From assembly GCA_963575745.1 (NCBI GenBank), contig CAUYUJ010014346.1:153856-217855 (forward strand): a stretch of DNA of 64,000 nucleotides, read 5' to 3'. The stretch is from Prorocentrum cordatum. Taxonomy: Eukaryota > Sar > Dinophyceae > Prorocentrales > Prorocentraceae. Below, one piece after another: positions 42,050-50,790 of the stretch (its first letter is position 1; the number at the start of each line of letters is the position of its first letter). The position numbers and the translations under genes were made by a program. Under the pieces are notes generated by a model. It did no database searches, was not told where the DNA came from, and saw only the letters and a program-made list of their open reading frames with translations.

Positions 42050-42230
42050 AATAAAACCCTTTGTGTTTATGTGTTTTTTCCTTCTCTGACCCCAGAGCTT
42101 CTGGGCTTGTGCCTCCCACCCCACTCCCCAGATTCTCCCATATTCTCCTGGGGATCAACGACTGAGTGTGTCTGTGTTTCTTCACCTCCTGACTGCATCG
42201 GTCCCCCGGGGCGCCCGTCGACCGTCTCCC
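42050..42230 (+). repeat. Dispersed repeat family A, right part
   Basis: CCTCCCACCCCACTCCCCAG, CCCATATTCTCCTGGGGATC and GTGTGTCTGTGTTTCTTCAC match 16535-16615 and the reverse complement of 7090-7190. It continues into CCCGGGGCGCCCGTCG and a reverse-complementary CGACGGGCGCCCGGGG, a strong GC hairpin (about 42205-42245). Confidence 0.75.
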
Positions 42231-42412
42231 GACGGGCGCCCGGGGGGGGGGGGGCGCGCCCCAGGGCCGGGCGCCCGGGCCCCCATCAGGGGGCCAAGCG
42301 CGGAGGCCGGGCAGCGGCGAGGGAGTCACCAGCTCCTCAAGGACCACGGCCTCTCAGGACCCCCCGGGTGATGGGCCCATCTTCCCCCACAACGTTAACA
42401 TAGTCAGGAGAG

Positions 42413-42556
42413 GGAGGAGGAGGATGAGGAGGAGGAGGAGGAGGAGTGGGAGGAGGAGGAGGAGGAGGAAGAGGAGGAGGAGGAGAGGAGGAGGAGGAGG
42501 AGGAGGAGGAGGAGGAGGAGGAGGAGGAAGAAAGAGGAGGAGAGGGAGAGGGAGGG
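42413..42556 (+). repeat. GGA microsatellite, left side of the LINE insertion
   Basis: GGA triplets ending in AGAGGGAGAGGGAGGG. The same type of array with AGAGGGAGAGGGAG resumes on the other side of the LINE (49198-49290), so the LINE appears to have inserted into one GGA array. Confidence 0.88.
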
Positions 42557-42793
42557 TGTGTCCAAGTCGGGAGCCCCAACCGACCCCTCAAGAAACCCGA
42601 GGCCCCACGAAGTGATCAACCCTTAGGTCGGTCCAGGGTCAGCCAAACAGGCTGACGAACAGTGAAGCCTAGGCCACTCCAAGGCCCTATCCAGACGACA
42701 GGGGGGCGGCAGGCGGCGGCCTGGGACCAAAAACCCACGGGTGGGGGAAGGCCCCAGGTCAGGCTGGACAGGTCCAGCAGCAGAGAGATTCGA

Positions 42794-43325
42794 CTAATCG
42801 GATCCCGACTCCGTCCCGCCCCCGTCCTCCACCCCGCCCCCCCCCTCAGTCGCCGTCTCCTCCAGGCGGAGGGCGGCAGCAACACGAGAGAGCGCAGCGG
42901 GGCTGGAGGGGGCGGCCTCCTCGCCGCCAGAACCAGCGGCAGCAGGCCCGAGAGGGATGGGCCGCCGAGTCCTCGGCTCTCGTCCTGCTGACAGGGCTTT
43001 AACCTGGGAGCGAACGTTGGCACGGGTGGATTTATTTACTGGCGGCCCAAGACAATCCTCACGGAGCTTCTTAATATACTTATCAACCTGCAAACTGTAG
43101 GGCCCACAGAGCTCACAGATCCCAGCGGGGCCCCAGCGAATGAGTTTATGTCCTCGTCCGATTTTTAGGGCCCCAAAGCATTGCGAGTTAAAAAGTGTCC
43201 AGTAGCTCTCAGGGGTGGTGGCGATCCTAAGGCACTTAGTACACTTCACTTGGGCACCGTCCTGCACAAACTCATGTTCAGTTAGGGAGAGCTCGGGGCC
43301 ATAATCGAACTTGATTTTCTTAGTT
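42794..43325 (-). pseudogene. LINE ORF2, C-terminal zinc domain (third frame)
   Basis: Continues the LINE polyprotein after a frame change at the G6 run near 43331-43336. It reads VKCTKCLRIATTPESYWTLF, then HKLIRWGPAGICELCGPYSL, REDCLGPP and VKALSAGREPRTRRPIP. The paired C-x2-C motifs with a central His and a final Cys form a probable zinc-binding module that I associate with C-termini of dinoflagellate LINE ORF2 proteins. The tail is acidic and Gly-rich up to the stop at 42794. One more G in the homopolymer would join it to the RNase H frame. Confidence 0.7.
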
Positions 43326-44268
43326 AGAGGCCCCCCACATCCTTGAACATCCTGACCGAGCGGGACGCCATGAACGCCGTGAACTGGGCTATCTTCTTGG
43401 ACTGGGCGATCGTCTTCTTATGATGCTCAGCCAAAGTATCAGCAACCTTCACGCCCATGGCTCCAGCATATGCAAAGAAATCGGCCCATGCATTCCCATG
43501 GGCATGAGCAAGTGATCCACCTGCCTCGATGAACTTCTCAATATCCTTGTGGGAGGGCACCCAGACGAATTCAGATCGCTGCTGATCATGTCGACAAAGA
43601 TGGAAAATCTTACGCCACAATTCAGCGTGCAGCGAACTACTAGCTTCGAGTTCTGGGTTCCATCTGTTGGCTTCTCCCACGAACGAAAGGTGATCGCTGA
43701 CAATTAGACCTGGCCGTTCCATCATCATCAAGGCTCGGTACCCTGCGTAGCGCTCGCCACGCGGCACCGTTTGGTCACGACCAGGAAGGCCCCCATATTG
43801 AGCACGAACTGGGATTCCCGTCGACGGACATATCTGAACAATGGCCCATCCGACTCGGCCCAGGGTTGGATGACTGATGTGCATACCAGAAGCATCGCAA
43901 TAAGTAATAGCAGACCATTGACCATTGGCATCACCCCATGACAATATCTCTGGATCATCATCTGGAAGACGGGGTTGCTGGGGCTCCGTCGGCAATCCAT
44001 ATGTCAGGTCAAAAGTGTCTGGGTCATTCATGTTCTCCTCCACAAGTTTCAACCTGGATGCACGGAACTCAACTACATCCTCAGGAATGACTTCAGGGCA
44101 GGCAGCCGAGAGCTGTAAGGTAGCAGGGCAAACGTTCCACTGATGCGAGAGGGTACCTTTGGGAGCTCCGCAATATGGGCATTCACGAGAAACCCCGATC
44201 CCAAGGTCCACCGACCGATCAGGACACAAAAGACCACCAGCCCAAAGCTTCCTGAGTGTTCCTCTCAT
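43324..44268 (-). pseudogene. LINE ORF2, RNase H domain (second frame)
   Basis: A 314-codon frame that starts within the connection region after RT. It has a Cys/His cluster (ECPYCGAPKGTLSHQWNVCP) followed by an RNase H: ITYCDASGMHISHPTLGRVG (first Asp), TVPRGERYAGYRALMM (Glu), GLIVSDHLSFVGEA (Asp), and FVWVPSHKD with HGNAWADFFAYAG (last Asp). All four acidic catalytic positions of the family appear present. The domain is out of frame with RT because of a T7 homopolymer (A7 on plus at 44286-44292); with T6 the two frames read through. Confidence 0.82.
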
Positions 44269-47200
44269 AGGTCCAGCTCTGACCGAAAAAAAGAGCCAGT
44301 CTCATGGCCCGTCGCCAAATCTTCTCGTCGCCGACCCGCTCTGGTAGATGGTGAAGGATCCGTCCAACTTGGAGCCGATGAATAGATTCCACAAGACGTT
44401 TCTCAAGATCTCTGGGAGCAACAGCCAACAACGAATATTGTTGTCCCAGATCGCCCGTAAAAAGAGCGGGTCCACTGAACTGCCATCCGATACGAATCAA
44501 TGTGAGCCATACTGTCGAAATCGGCCCTCGTGCCATGGCCCAAGTCGGCTTGGCATCTTGGAACTTGTCGGATACATACTGCCATGTGTGATACAGTTCA
44601 GCTAAAGACACTCTGTTGTCCCATATAAAGCTATGGTATTTTTTAACCACAAGAATAGTACAATCAAAGACAGGGTCGAATCTGTCATCGCGTTGAGTAG
44701 CAAGGTAGAGCGTAAGTGATGCATCGCGGGCAGCTCCGATCATGCCGCCAGCAAATGTGCGCAACTGCTTGGGCACAGTGTCCGACGTACCGCTCACACC
44801 CGAGCCGTGCCCCGCTGCAGGTAATAGCCCCGTGCGCCACAACACTCCTAGTCGCTCATGTACAGCGCGCTCCAACGTACGTATCTTGCCAACCCTCTCC
44901 TTAAGCTTAGCCATACGTGCTTGCTCTTGTACCCGTCGTGCTTTGACCCCGTGCAGCTCGTGACCTAAGTTGCGCAAGTGGTGCTTGGGCTTGAGTTTCA
45001 TGCACTTGACCCCCGACGAAAAGCTATGACGAGCACGAACCGTGGTAGCGACGAACCCCGACTTCGAGTTCTGGAGGATGAGGCCTAACTCTCTCACGTC
45101 ACCGCCGAAGTTGCGCACGCACGTGTGAAGTATGTCCGCTCCTCTGGGGCCAGGCCCTTGCCACTGCATGGTGAAGTCGTCCATAAGCACGCGTGTCGTG
45201 ATATCGGGATATCTATTGCACTGGTTAGAGACCACTCGATGCAGGACGACCATCAGGATAGTGGTAGCATGTGTACAGCCAGCCAGAATGCCCTGACGGG
45301 CCACATACAGCGAACTAATATTACCATATGCACGTATGGTACGTGGAGCACGATACGTTTGGAGCACCATCCAGATCAATCTAAGAGGGAATCCTAGTTC
45401 TCTAGCTTCTCGAAGTATTATGCTCCATAATATGGTCTCATAGCACTTGAACGTGTCCAGGAATACGGTTATGACGTGCAACTTGCGCGCATGTGCTGAT
45501 TCAGCCTGCAAGTTCAAGTGGAATGCACAATCCGATGAAGACCGTCCAGCTCCCGTTCCCCAAAAGGCAGGGTGTCTATGAGCTTTTTCCCAGGCCGTGC
45601 TAAGATGTCGACGAGCACGGCCCCAGATCCTCAACATTGTGCTGAGGAGAGCAATCAGTCGCGTGCCTCCGCTCGGCTTCGGAAGCATACACAACTCTGT
45701 GAACAAAAGGGCCTGCGGCCAGATCAGCCGCTTCTCGCAGGCCATGAACATCTCGGCCATAGCTTGTAGCCCTTCGTCGCATACAAACCAAAAGTGCCGA
45801 GGAAGAATGCGCATCTGCCCACGACCTGTGCGACGAGCAAATGACATGATAGTCGCCCGAATCTGGGCCCCCGTGAGCTCTGGCAGGTGCTCCCACTCAT
45901 CTGCATCAGCAGGCCGAGGAAGCTCGCCAGCTCCATGGAGACCCCAAATCTGCTGCCACTTCTCTAGCTCGTGGTCAGCCAGCTGGGCTGGCGTCGAGTG
46001 GTCCGAGGCTTGCAGAACTTGCTGCAGGGCTCGCAGTCGAGTGAAACGGTGCGCATCACGTCCACCATTTTTGAAAGCCTCCTCGGTCCACTGCTGCCAC
46101 TCTTCTTTGCGACGCCCCGAGTGCAAATCCTGCACCAGCTGCGCCTGAGCCGTGATCTGCTCCAGCTTGCGATCTAATTTAGGGTCTTGAAACCATGATG
46201 TCCACCCGGCCTGCAGAAAGTCGCGAGCCGAGTCATCCATCATACGATGCACATCGGAAGAACTGTGAACTCGCCGAGAGAAGTTGTCCAGGTCGTAGCA
46301 GAGGACGCCTAGCTTCTCGACGTGACTGTGCTTGAGCTTCTTGTGAGTCTGCCCACGCACTCCATGATGAGATGTTTTGTTGTTATGTTTGGACCCTGAC
46401 GGCCAGTTTTGACTAGCTTCGTCCGCAGTGGCAGCCGTCGAGGAGGTCCGATACCCAAGACTGGGAGACGCGGCCCCAGCAGCGGCCTTCTCCCCGAGAG
46501 TCTCTCGCCCCAGCCGACCTATGGCCGACCTGGCCCCCCCATGGGGCCGACGCTGCGGCTCAGATGCCGATGCAGCTCTCGGAGAGACCTCAGGGGCGAT
46601 CCCAAGACAACCTCCGACCCTCTCGGCAGGCGAGGGTCTGGTCAGAACACGAGCAGCCTCACGGAGTTGCTGTTCATGGAGTGTAGCGAACTGCTCCTTC
46701 TCGACTGAAGCAGAGACACCAGCATTGCCAATGCGATGAATGAGCGTGTCCATATACTCGGACATTCGACGAATGTGTCGGGCCCATCTTGCAGCAACCC
46801 GCCAGGCATATGCACAGCCGTGCCCTGGCTCCCGACGATCCTCAGGAGTCCCCTTGAACGCGACGAGCTCCATGTCGACGCTCGAAGGTGTCAGATATCG
46901 CAGGACGTGGTCTCCAACAATGTCGTGCCGACCTGCTATCTCCAGCTCGATCGTGTTGACCACCTGCAACCATGCCGAGCCCAGATCAACATCTGACTCG
47001 ATGTGGGCGATCTGCTCACGGACGACACTCCAGTTGCAAGGGAACCGTGAGCATCCTGCCTTGACAGTGGTGGGCATCTCCTTCGCCTCCTGGATTCTCC
47101 TGAGCATGACAGGGCACTCCTGAATGGCAACGGGCATCGTCACAGGCAAATGAGGCTTGGCATCTGCGGCCTCAACAACTTCGGGCCTACGAATGCGCGG

Positions 47201-47809
47201 CAGCATCGCCGCGCCCACAAGAAAATAGTCGATCACGGTGCCTGGGGGCGTCTGCCTGCACGTAGTTGCCCGAGACGCTGCGACTAAGCCTCCGATACTG
47301 TGGAGCCAGTCGGTGCCGACGTCGTCGGGGCTGTTGTTGAAGTCGCCGCCACACATCCAATTGGCATGGCCCATCGACCTCATGAGCATCACATGTTCTG
47401 CTAACTGCTTGAGCAGAGCAACGTTGTGGACAGACATACCTTCACCGACGTAAAGGTAGATAGTGTAGATGATGAGTCCTCCAGCGGGCCCCCACGACAG
47501 CTTCGCAGCCATGAGCCTCGACGGGACGATAACGCCGTCCTCGGTCTTGGGGGCGGCTGTGACGACCACGTGCTTACGAGCAAGAACTGCGACCCCCGCC
47601 GAGCGACCACCAGCATCAGTGACCTTGGCGGCGGACCAGATCCCATGCCAGCCTCGCTGCAAAGCCTTGGCCTGGGCATCAGGTAGTTTATCTGGGAGAA
47701 TGTGATGTTCCTGCACCGTCATCACCTGAGCCTTAGACCATTCAAGATAATCCAGAAGCTGAGGCTGCGACGAGCAGTTGAAAGTTTCAATCGTGTGAGC
47801 TTCCGTCAT
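44219..47809 (-). CDS. LINE ORF2: APE endonuclease and reverse transcriptase
   Basis: An open frame of 1196 codons from ATG 47809, 47 nt after the ORF1 stop. The upstream part of the same frame lacks sense, so I choose this start. Residues 1-225 are an AP-like endonuclease: VQEHHI (33-37), RSAGVAVLAR (69-78), CGGDFNNSP (153-161), GTVIDYFLVG (190-199) and PHLPV (219-223). RT motifs follow: GGTRLIALLSTMLRIWGR, the VFLDTFKCYETI box (about 780), RQGILAGCTHATTI and the catalytic LMDDF (about 875), then SKSGFVAT. It nicks target DNA and reverse transcribes LINE RNA. The true protein should continue into RNase H and the zinc tail. Confidence 0.9.
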   Translation of the reverse strand: MTEAHTIETFNCSSQPQLLDYLEWSKAQVMTVQEHHILPDKLPDAQAKALQRGWHGIWSAAKVTDAGGRSAGVAVLARKHVVVTAAPKTEDGVIVPSRLMAAKLSWGPAGGLIIYTIYLYVGEGMSVHNVALLKQLAEHVMLMRSMGHANWMCGGDFNNSPDDVGTDWLHSIGGLVAASRATTCRQTPPGTVIDYFLVGAAMLPRIRRPEVVEAADAKPHLPVTMPVAIQECPVMLRRIQEAKEMPTTVKAGCSRFPCNWSVVREQIAHIESDVDLGSAWLQVVNTIELEIAGRHDIVGDHVLRYLTPSSVDMELVAFKGTPEDRREPGHGCAYAWRVAARWARHIRRMSEYMDTLIHRIGNAGVSASVEKEQFATLHEQQLREAARVLTRPSPAERVGGCLGIAPEVSPRAASASEPQRRPHGGARSAIGRLGRETLGEKAAAGAASPSLGYRTSSTAATADEASQNWPSGSKHNNKTSHHGVRGQTHKKLKHSHVEKLGVLCYDLDNFSRRVHSSSDVHRMMDDSARDFLQAGWTSWFQDPKLDRKLEQITAQAQLVQDLHSGRRKEEWQQWTEEAFKNGGRDAHRFTRLRALQQVLQASDHSTPAQLADHELEKWQQIWGLHGAGELPRPADADEWEHLPELTGAQIRATIMSFARRTGRGQMRILPRHFWFVCDEGLQAMAEMFMACEKRLIWPQALLFTELCMLPKPSGGTRLIALLSTMLRIWGRARRHLSTAWEKAHRHPAFWGTGAGRSSSDCAFHLNLQAESAHARKLHVITVFLDTFKCYETILWSIILREARELGFPLRLIWMVLQTYRAPRTIRAYGNISSLYVARQGILAGCTHATTILMVVLHRVVSNQCNRYPDITTRVLMDDFTMQWQGPGPRGADILHTCVRNFGGDVRELGLILQNSKSGFVATTVRARHSFSSGVKCMKLKPKHHLRNLGHELHGVKARRVQEQARMAKLKERVGKIRTLERAVHERLGVLWRTGLLPAAGHGSGVSGTSDTVPKQLRTFAGGMIGAARDASLTLYLATQRDDRFDPVFDCTILVVKKYHSFIWDNRVSLAELYHTWQYVSDKFQDAKPTWAMARGPISTVWLTLIRIGWQFSGPALFTGDLGQQYSLLAVAPRDLEKRLVESIHRLQVGRILHHLPERVGDEKIWRRAMRLALFFGQSWTYERNTQEALGWWSFVS

Positions 47810-47855
47810 GGTGACCGTAGTGTGAAGCAACAACCAAGCCAAACTGCAGAATTGT

Positions 47856-49001
47856 CTAGGCCGATACCTTCTGCTTCTTCGTGAACTGAGTGAACTGCTC
47901 AACTGCCCGCTTGGCTGCTGCACGAATTTCCTCTTCATCTTCGGGGGCAGGTACTCCCATGGACTGCAGCAGGTTTTTAAGGTCCTCAGGGTCCTCTTGG
48001 CCAGTGAAAGCAAAGCCTCCTGCAGCGGAGGGCTGACCACCATCACCACCAGGAGGAGGCTGCTGAGGAGGAGCAGCCGCACCATTGGCCTCGGGCGGGG
48101 CCACGGGCGGCTTGTTGAGCTTCTTCTCTGCCAGCTTGAGCATGTCCATGCACTCTCGGAGCTTGCCACCCAAGATGTCAGCGTCAGTCTGCTCGAGGCC
48201 TTTCGCCTTGAGCATGGTCCCCAGCGCCTCGACGGAGGTGCCCATGGACTCGATGGTGGCGCTGAGATCCTTCTGCTTGGGCGACAGCGGCTGCTCCTTG
48301 AGCACCTGCTTGAGCTCCTCTTCCTTCGCTGTGATCTGGTCCAGGGTGAACTGCAACGCTTGGTCGGCGTCGGCCACAGCTTTGGTTGCCTCCTCGAGAC
48401 GCTGCTGAGCCTGAGCGCGCACCCCTTCCCGACGAGCACGTTTCTCTTCAAGTTGCTTCTTCTGATTGACAACATCATGCGCCCTCCACTCGAAGGGCTG
48501 AGCAGCGCGCAGCTTGGACTTGCACGCGTCGCGATGCCGCTCCAAGTGTGCCTTCTGCTCCTTGCCAAACTCTGTGCTGGGCTCCTTGGGCAGCGCCTTG
48601 AGCATAGACTCTGCCTGGGCCAGCTCCTCTTTCCATTTAGCGTTCTCCCTTGCGAGCTGGTCGCCCGCATCGACCTGCATGGCATTGGCATCCGATGCAT
48701 CAGGGGCCACGGGGGCCTGCTGCTTGGCTGCCAACTGACGTTGCAGGTCAGCAAGTTTCTTCTCGAGCTGCTTCTCACGGTTCGAAGGGCTGGGCGGCTT
48801 CTTGGCGCTGGTGCTCGGGGCCTCCGACAACTGGCGGACCGAATGGAAGGCCATGTCCTTGCTGCAGCCGCACTGGGTACAGGCGGGAGCTGTGGCCGCG
48901 TTCCACCAACGAGCTCCCGACTTGCTGGTACACCATTTGCAGTTCCACTGCGATGCCCATGCCATCCTGCGGTGAGCCCCACGAGAAGCAGGAGGAGCCA
49001 T
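47856..49001 (-). CDS. LINE ORF1: zinc-finger, coiled-coil RNA-binding protein
   Basis: An intact 381-aa ORF starting at ATG 49001, the first ATG after the spliced leader. Residues 19-46 form a C2-C2 zinc ribbon of RanBP2-like spacing (CKWC then CTQC, with Trp before the first Cys). Residues about 75-290 are rich in Glu, Lys and Gln with heptad character (EKQLEKKLADLQRQLAAKQQ) and predict a long coiled coil, typical of ORF1 proteins that multimerise on LINE RNA. A Pro/Gly/Ala linker (about 300-345) precedes an acidic and basic tail ending KRAVEQFTQFTKKQKVSA. The nucleic-acid-binding role is inferred from family and architecture. Confidence 0.85.
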   Translation of the reverse strand: MAPPASRGAHRRMAWASQWNCKWCTSKSGARWWNAATAPACTQCGCSKDMAFHSVRQLSEAPSTSAKKPPSPSNREKQLEKKLADLQRQLAAKQQAPVAPDASDANAMQVDAGDQLARENAKWKEELAQAESMLKALPKEPSTEFGKEQKAHLERHRDACKSKLRAAQPFEWRAHDVVNQKKQLEEKRARREGVRAQAQQRLEEATKAVADADQALQFTLDQITAKEEELKQVLKEQPLSPKQKDLSATIESMGTSVEALGTMLKAKGLEQTDADILGGKLRECMDMLKLAEKKLNKPPVAPPEANGAAAPPQQPPPGGDGGQPSAAGGFAFTGQEDPEDLKNLLQSMGVPAPEDEEEIRAAAKRAVEQFTQFTKKQKVSA

Positions 49002-49160
49002 GATCGAGCTCCTCGGGGAGTCGTGTTGCCTGAAAGCGTACTCACCAGCCTGGCGGCGACTGGGGTGAGCACAGTATATAAAAGCTGATTGGTTGCACGG
49101 GGGCCTTGAGCCGCCCCCTTGGCTGCGAATCAAGCTCCAACGTCGGGAGCCACGTTGGAA
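49002..49160 (-). promoter_or_regulatory. LINE 5' UTR
   Basis: About 160 nt between the relict SL and the ORF1 ATG, with no ATG of its own. It contains, on the minus strand, AACCAATCAGCTTTTATATA, which resembles a CCAAT box followed by a TATA-like tract. Dinoflagellates rarely use TATA boxes, so this is only a remark. A further GGCTCAAG at about 49111-49104 could be an even older SL remnant. Confidence 0.5.
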
Positions 49161-49197
49161 CTTGAGCCAAAATGGCTTGAGCCAAAATGGCTACGGA
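49161..49197 (-). other. Dinoflagellate spliced leader plus relict SL
   Basis: Minus strand: a complete 22-nt SL at 49197-49176 (T, then CCGTAGCCATTTTGGCTC and AAG), directly followed by a 15-nt relict, CCATTTTGGCTCAAG, at 49175-49161. The relict starts exactly after the TAG in the SL, where a second trans-splicing would cut. This is the structure known from genes made of reverse-transcribed dinoflagellate mRNAs. It shows the LINE RNA was trans-spliced, reinserted, transcribed, trans-spliced again and reinserted. Confidence 0.95.
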
Positions 49198-49292
49198 AGA
49201 GAGGGAGAGGGAGAGGGAGGAGGAGGAGGAGGAGGAGGAGGAGGAGGAGGAGGAGGAGGAGGAGGGAGGGAAGGAGGGAGGGAGGGAGGAAG
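49198..49292 (+). repeat. GGA microsatellite, right side of the LINE insertion
   Basis: Starts AGAGAGGGAGAGGGAG immediately beyond the LINE's SL and continues as GGA triplets and GGGA units. It is the continuation of the array at 42413-42556. Confidence 0.9.
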
Positions 49293-49726
49293 AGGATCTC
49301 CACATACCCCCTCCTCCCCCGTCCTACACCTGGCAGCGGTGGTGGAAAATCTGCCCATCAGCCGGGGGACCCCGACAGCCTCCCCACGCCGTTCATGATT
49401 GTTCAAGCTCTGCTCTCTTTCCTGGCTCCGCGGACCTCGATGCCTCAGGAGGAGCTGCCAGCCCCCCTGGCAGGAGATCCCCCCTTGGCATGGCCTGACA
49501 GGAGAGACAAGCCGTCCTCAGCGCTCCCCTGACGGGCACTCTACCAACGAGTGCTTTGGCCAGCGGCCCGGCGAATCCCATCCTCCCCCACGCGGGCGAG
49601 GCTGCGATGCCCGAAAGAGGCCCCGAAACGGCGGCGCGCCGACCTTCCAAGAGGGCGGCGGGGCGGAGGAGAAGGCTTTGAGAGATTCTCAGAGGCCCGA
49701 GCCTTCTGAGTGTTCCGAGCTTTCTG
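49293..49726. other. No supported gene
   Basis: Unique GC-rich sequence; the end (49645-49720) contains family F-like GAGAAGGCTTTGAGAG and GCCTTCTGAGTG words. Confidence 0.45.
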
Positions 49727-49887
49727 TTAGGTCGGGCGTGTCCCTCTACAGGGGGATTTTGGACGAAAAATTAGAAGCACTCCAGAAATATTCAAGACAT
49801 ACCCAAACGTAGTCAAAAAAATAGTCCCCAGACTGTTTTCGTTACCAGTTTTGAATGTTCCCCCTGTGGAGGGAGAGGCCCGACCCA
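49727..49887 (+). mobile_element. MITE-like element with 30-bp terminal inverted repeats
   Basis: The left end TTAGGTCGGGCGTGTCCCTC then TACAGGGGGA (49727-49756) is the inverse of TTCCCCCTGTGGAGGGAGAG then GCCCGACCC (49858-49886), with about 26 of 29 matches. The inner 100 bp is AT-rich and non-coding. Partial copies occur at 2412-2475 (left end) and 6285-6352 (right end). A non-autonomous DNA transposon fits; no matching transposase is in the window. Confidence 0.75.
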
Positions 49888-50277
49888 AGCCTGCGGAGAA
49901 GGCCCGCTCCCTCTGCCTCCCCCCTTGGCACCCCCTCGGCGCGCGGCCGACGGAACGAGCGAGCCTCGGCAAGCTTCGAGAAAGCCCTCGTTAGCGAGTG
50001 CCCGTTGCGGTGGCGCTGACGTCGTGGCTCTGCTCGTGGGCAGACAGTCCGTACCCGTGGCCTCGCGGGCTGGGCCCCCGGGCCGCGACCGCGTGGAGAC
50101 ACGGAGAGCAGCTCCTCGCGGGATGCCGCGTGCGGCACGCGCCCGTGCGACCGCGCAGCCACGCGGGGTCGCGCCCCGCAGCCCGGACCGCGAGGCCACG
50201 GATCTGCAAAAATGCGGCGGCTGTGCGAACCGCTCGTGGTCTGTCGCGGCGGCGGGCCCGCACAATGGCGGAGCTCG
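49888..50277. other. No supported gene
   Basis: GC-rich sequence open in several frames on both strands, Arg/Ala/Pro-rich translations, no motif. Confidence 0.45.
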
Positions 50278-50358
50278 AGAGGAGGAGGAGGAGGGGGAGG
50301 AGGAGGAGGAGGAGGAGGAGGAGGAGGAGGAGGAGGAGAGGAGGAGGAGGAGGACCTC
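50278..50358 (+). repeat. GGA microsatellite
   Basis: About 25 GGA triplets. Confidence 0.9.
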
Positions 50359-50551
50359 ACAGCGCGAGCGCCGCCGCGCTCAGCCCCCGCGGAGAGCCCG
50401 GGAGAGGTTGGCTCCCCGGGGGGGCTCTGCGCCCCAGCCAGGCTGCCCCGCGGCCCACGGGCGCGTGGGCCGAAGGGCGACCCAGGGCTCCTCGGCGGGG
50501 CGAAGGGAGGGGGAGGAGAGAGGCAGGGAACTCTGGCAGAGCACCTGGGCA

Positions 50552-50790
50552 TGCCTCCTCCTCCTCCTCCTCCCTCCTCCTCCTCCCCCTCCCTCCCCCT
50601 CCCCCTCCCCCCCCCCCTCCCCCTCCCCCCCCCCTCCCCCCTCCCCCTCCCCTCCCCCTCCCCCTCCCCCTCCCCCTCCCCCTCCCCCTCCCTCCTCCTC
50701 CTCCTCCTCCTCCTCCTCCTCCTCCTCCTCCTCCTCCTCCTCCTCCTCCTCCTCCTCCTCCTCCTCCTCCCCCTATCCTCCTCCTACAGC
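50552..50790 (+). repeat. CCT / CCCCTC compound microsatellite
   Basis: CTC triplets, then CCCCTC hexamers (50580-50690), then about 25 further CTC triplets. The hexamer block is CT-only on the plus strand over about 240 bp, so the region is a potential triplex (H-DNA) former. Confidence 0.92.

Larger units (their letters stand above)
42557..49197 (-). mobile_element. Near-complete APE-type LINE with a 5' spliced leader
   Basis: A 6.64-kb non-LTR retrotransposon on the minus strand: SL (49197-49161), short 5' UTR, ORF1 (49001-47856), ORF2 with endonuclease and RT (47809-44219), RNase H (another frame, to 43324) and a zinc tail (to 42794), then a 3' UTR of about 235 bp without poly-A. Both flanks are GGA arrays sharing AGAGGGAGAGGGAG, which may include the target duplication. 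The words CCAAGTCGGGAGCC (42563) and CCAACGTCGGGAGCC (49138) sit near the two ends. The SL marks the 5' end, so the copy is full length. Two homopolymer indels are the only obvious defects. Confidence 0.9.

Noticed and set aside
44219-49072. Single 1617-codon ORF including the ORF1 region
   Set aside because: The first about 420 codons are an out-of-frame shadow of ORF1 (Ser/Arg-rich nonsense); the real ORF2 starts at ATG 47809.
47997-49088. Plus-strand frame of 363 codons opposite LINE ORF1
   Set aside because: Leucine-rich antisense shadow of the Lys/Glu-rich ORF1; no motif of its own.
49060-49090. CCAAT plus TATA-like promoter of the LINE
   Set aside because: The element's copies start at the SL, downstream of any promoter, and dinoflagellates rarely use TATA boxes; kept only as a remark in the 5' UTR entry.
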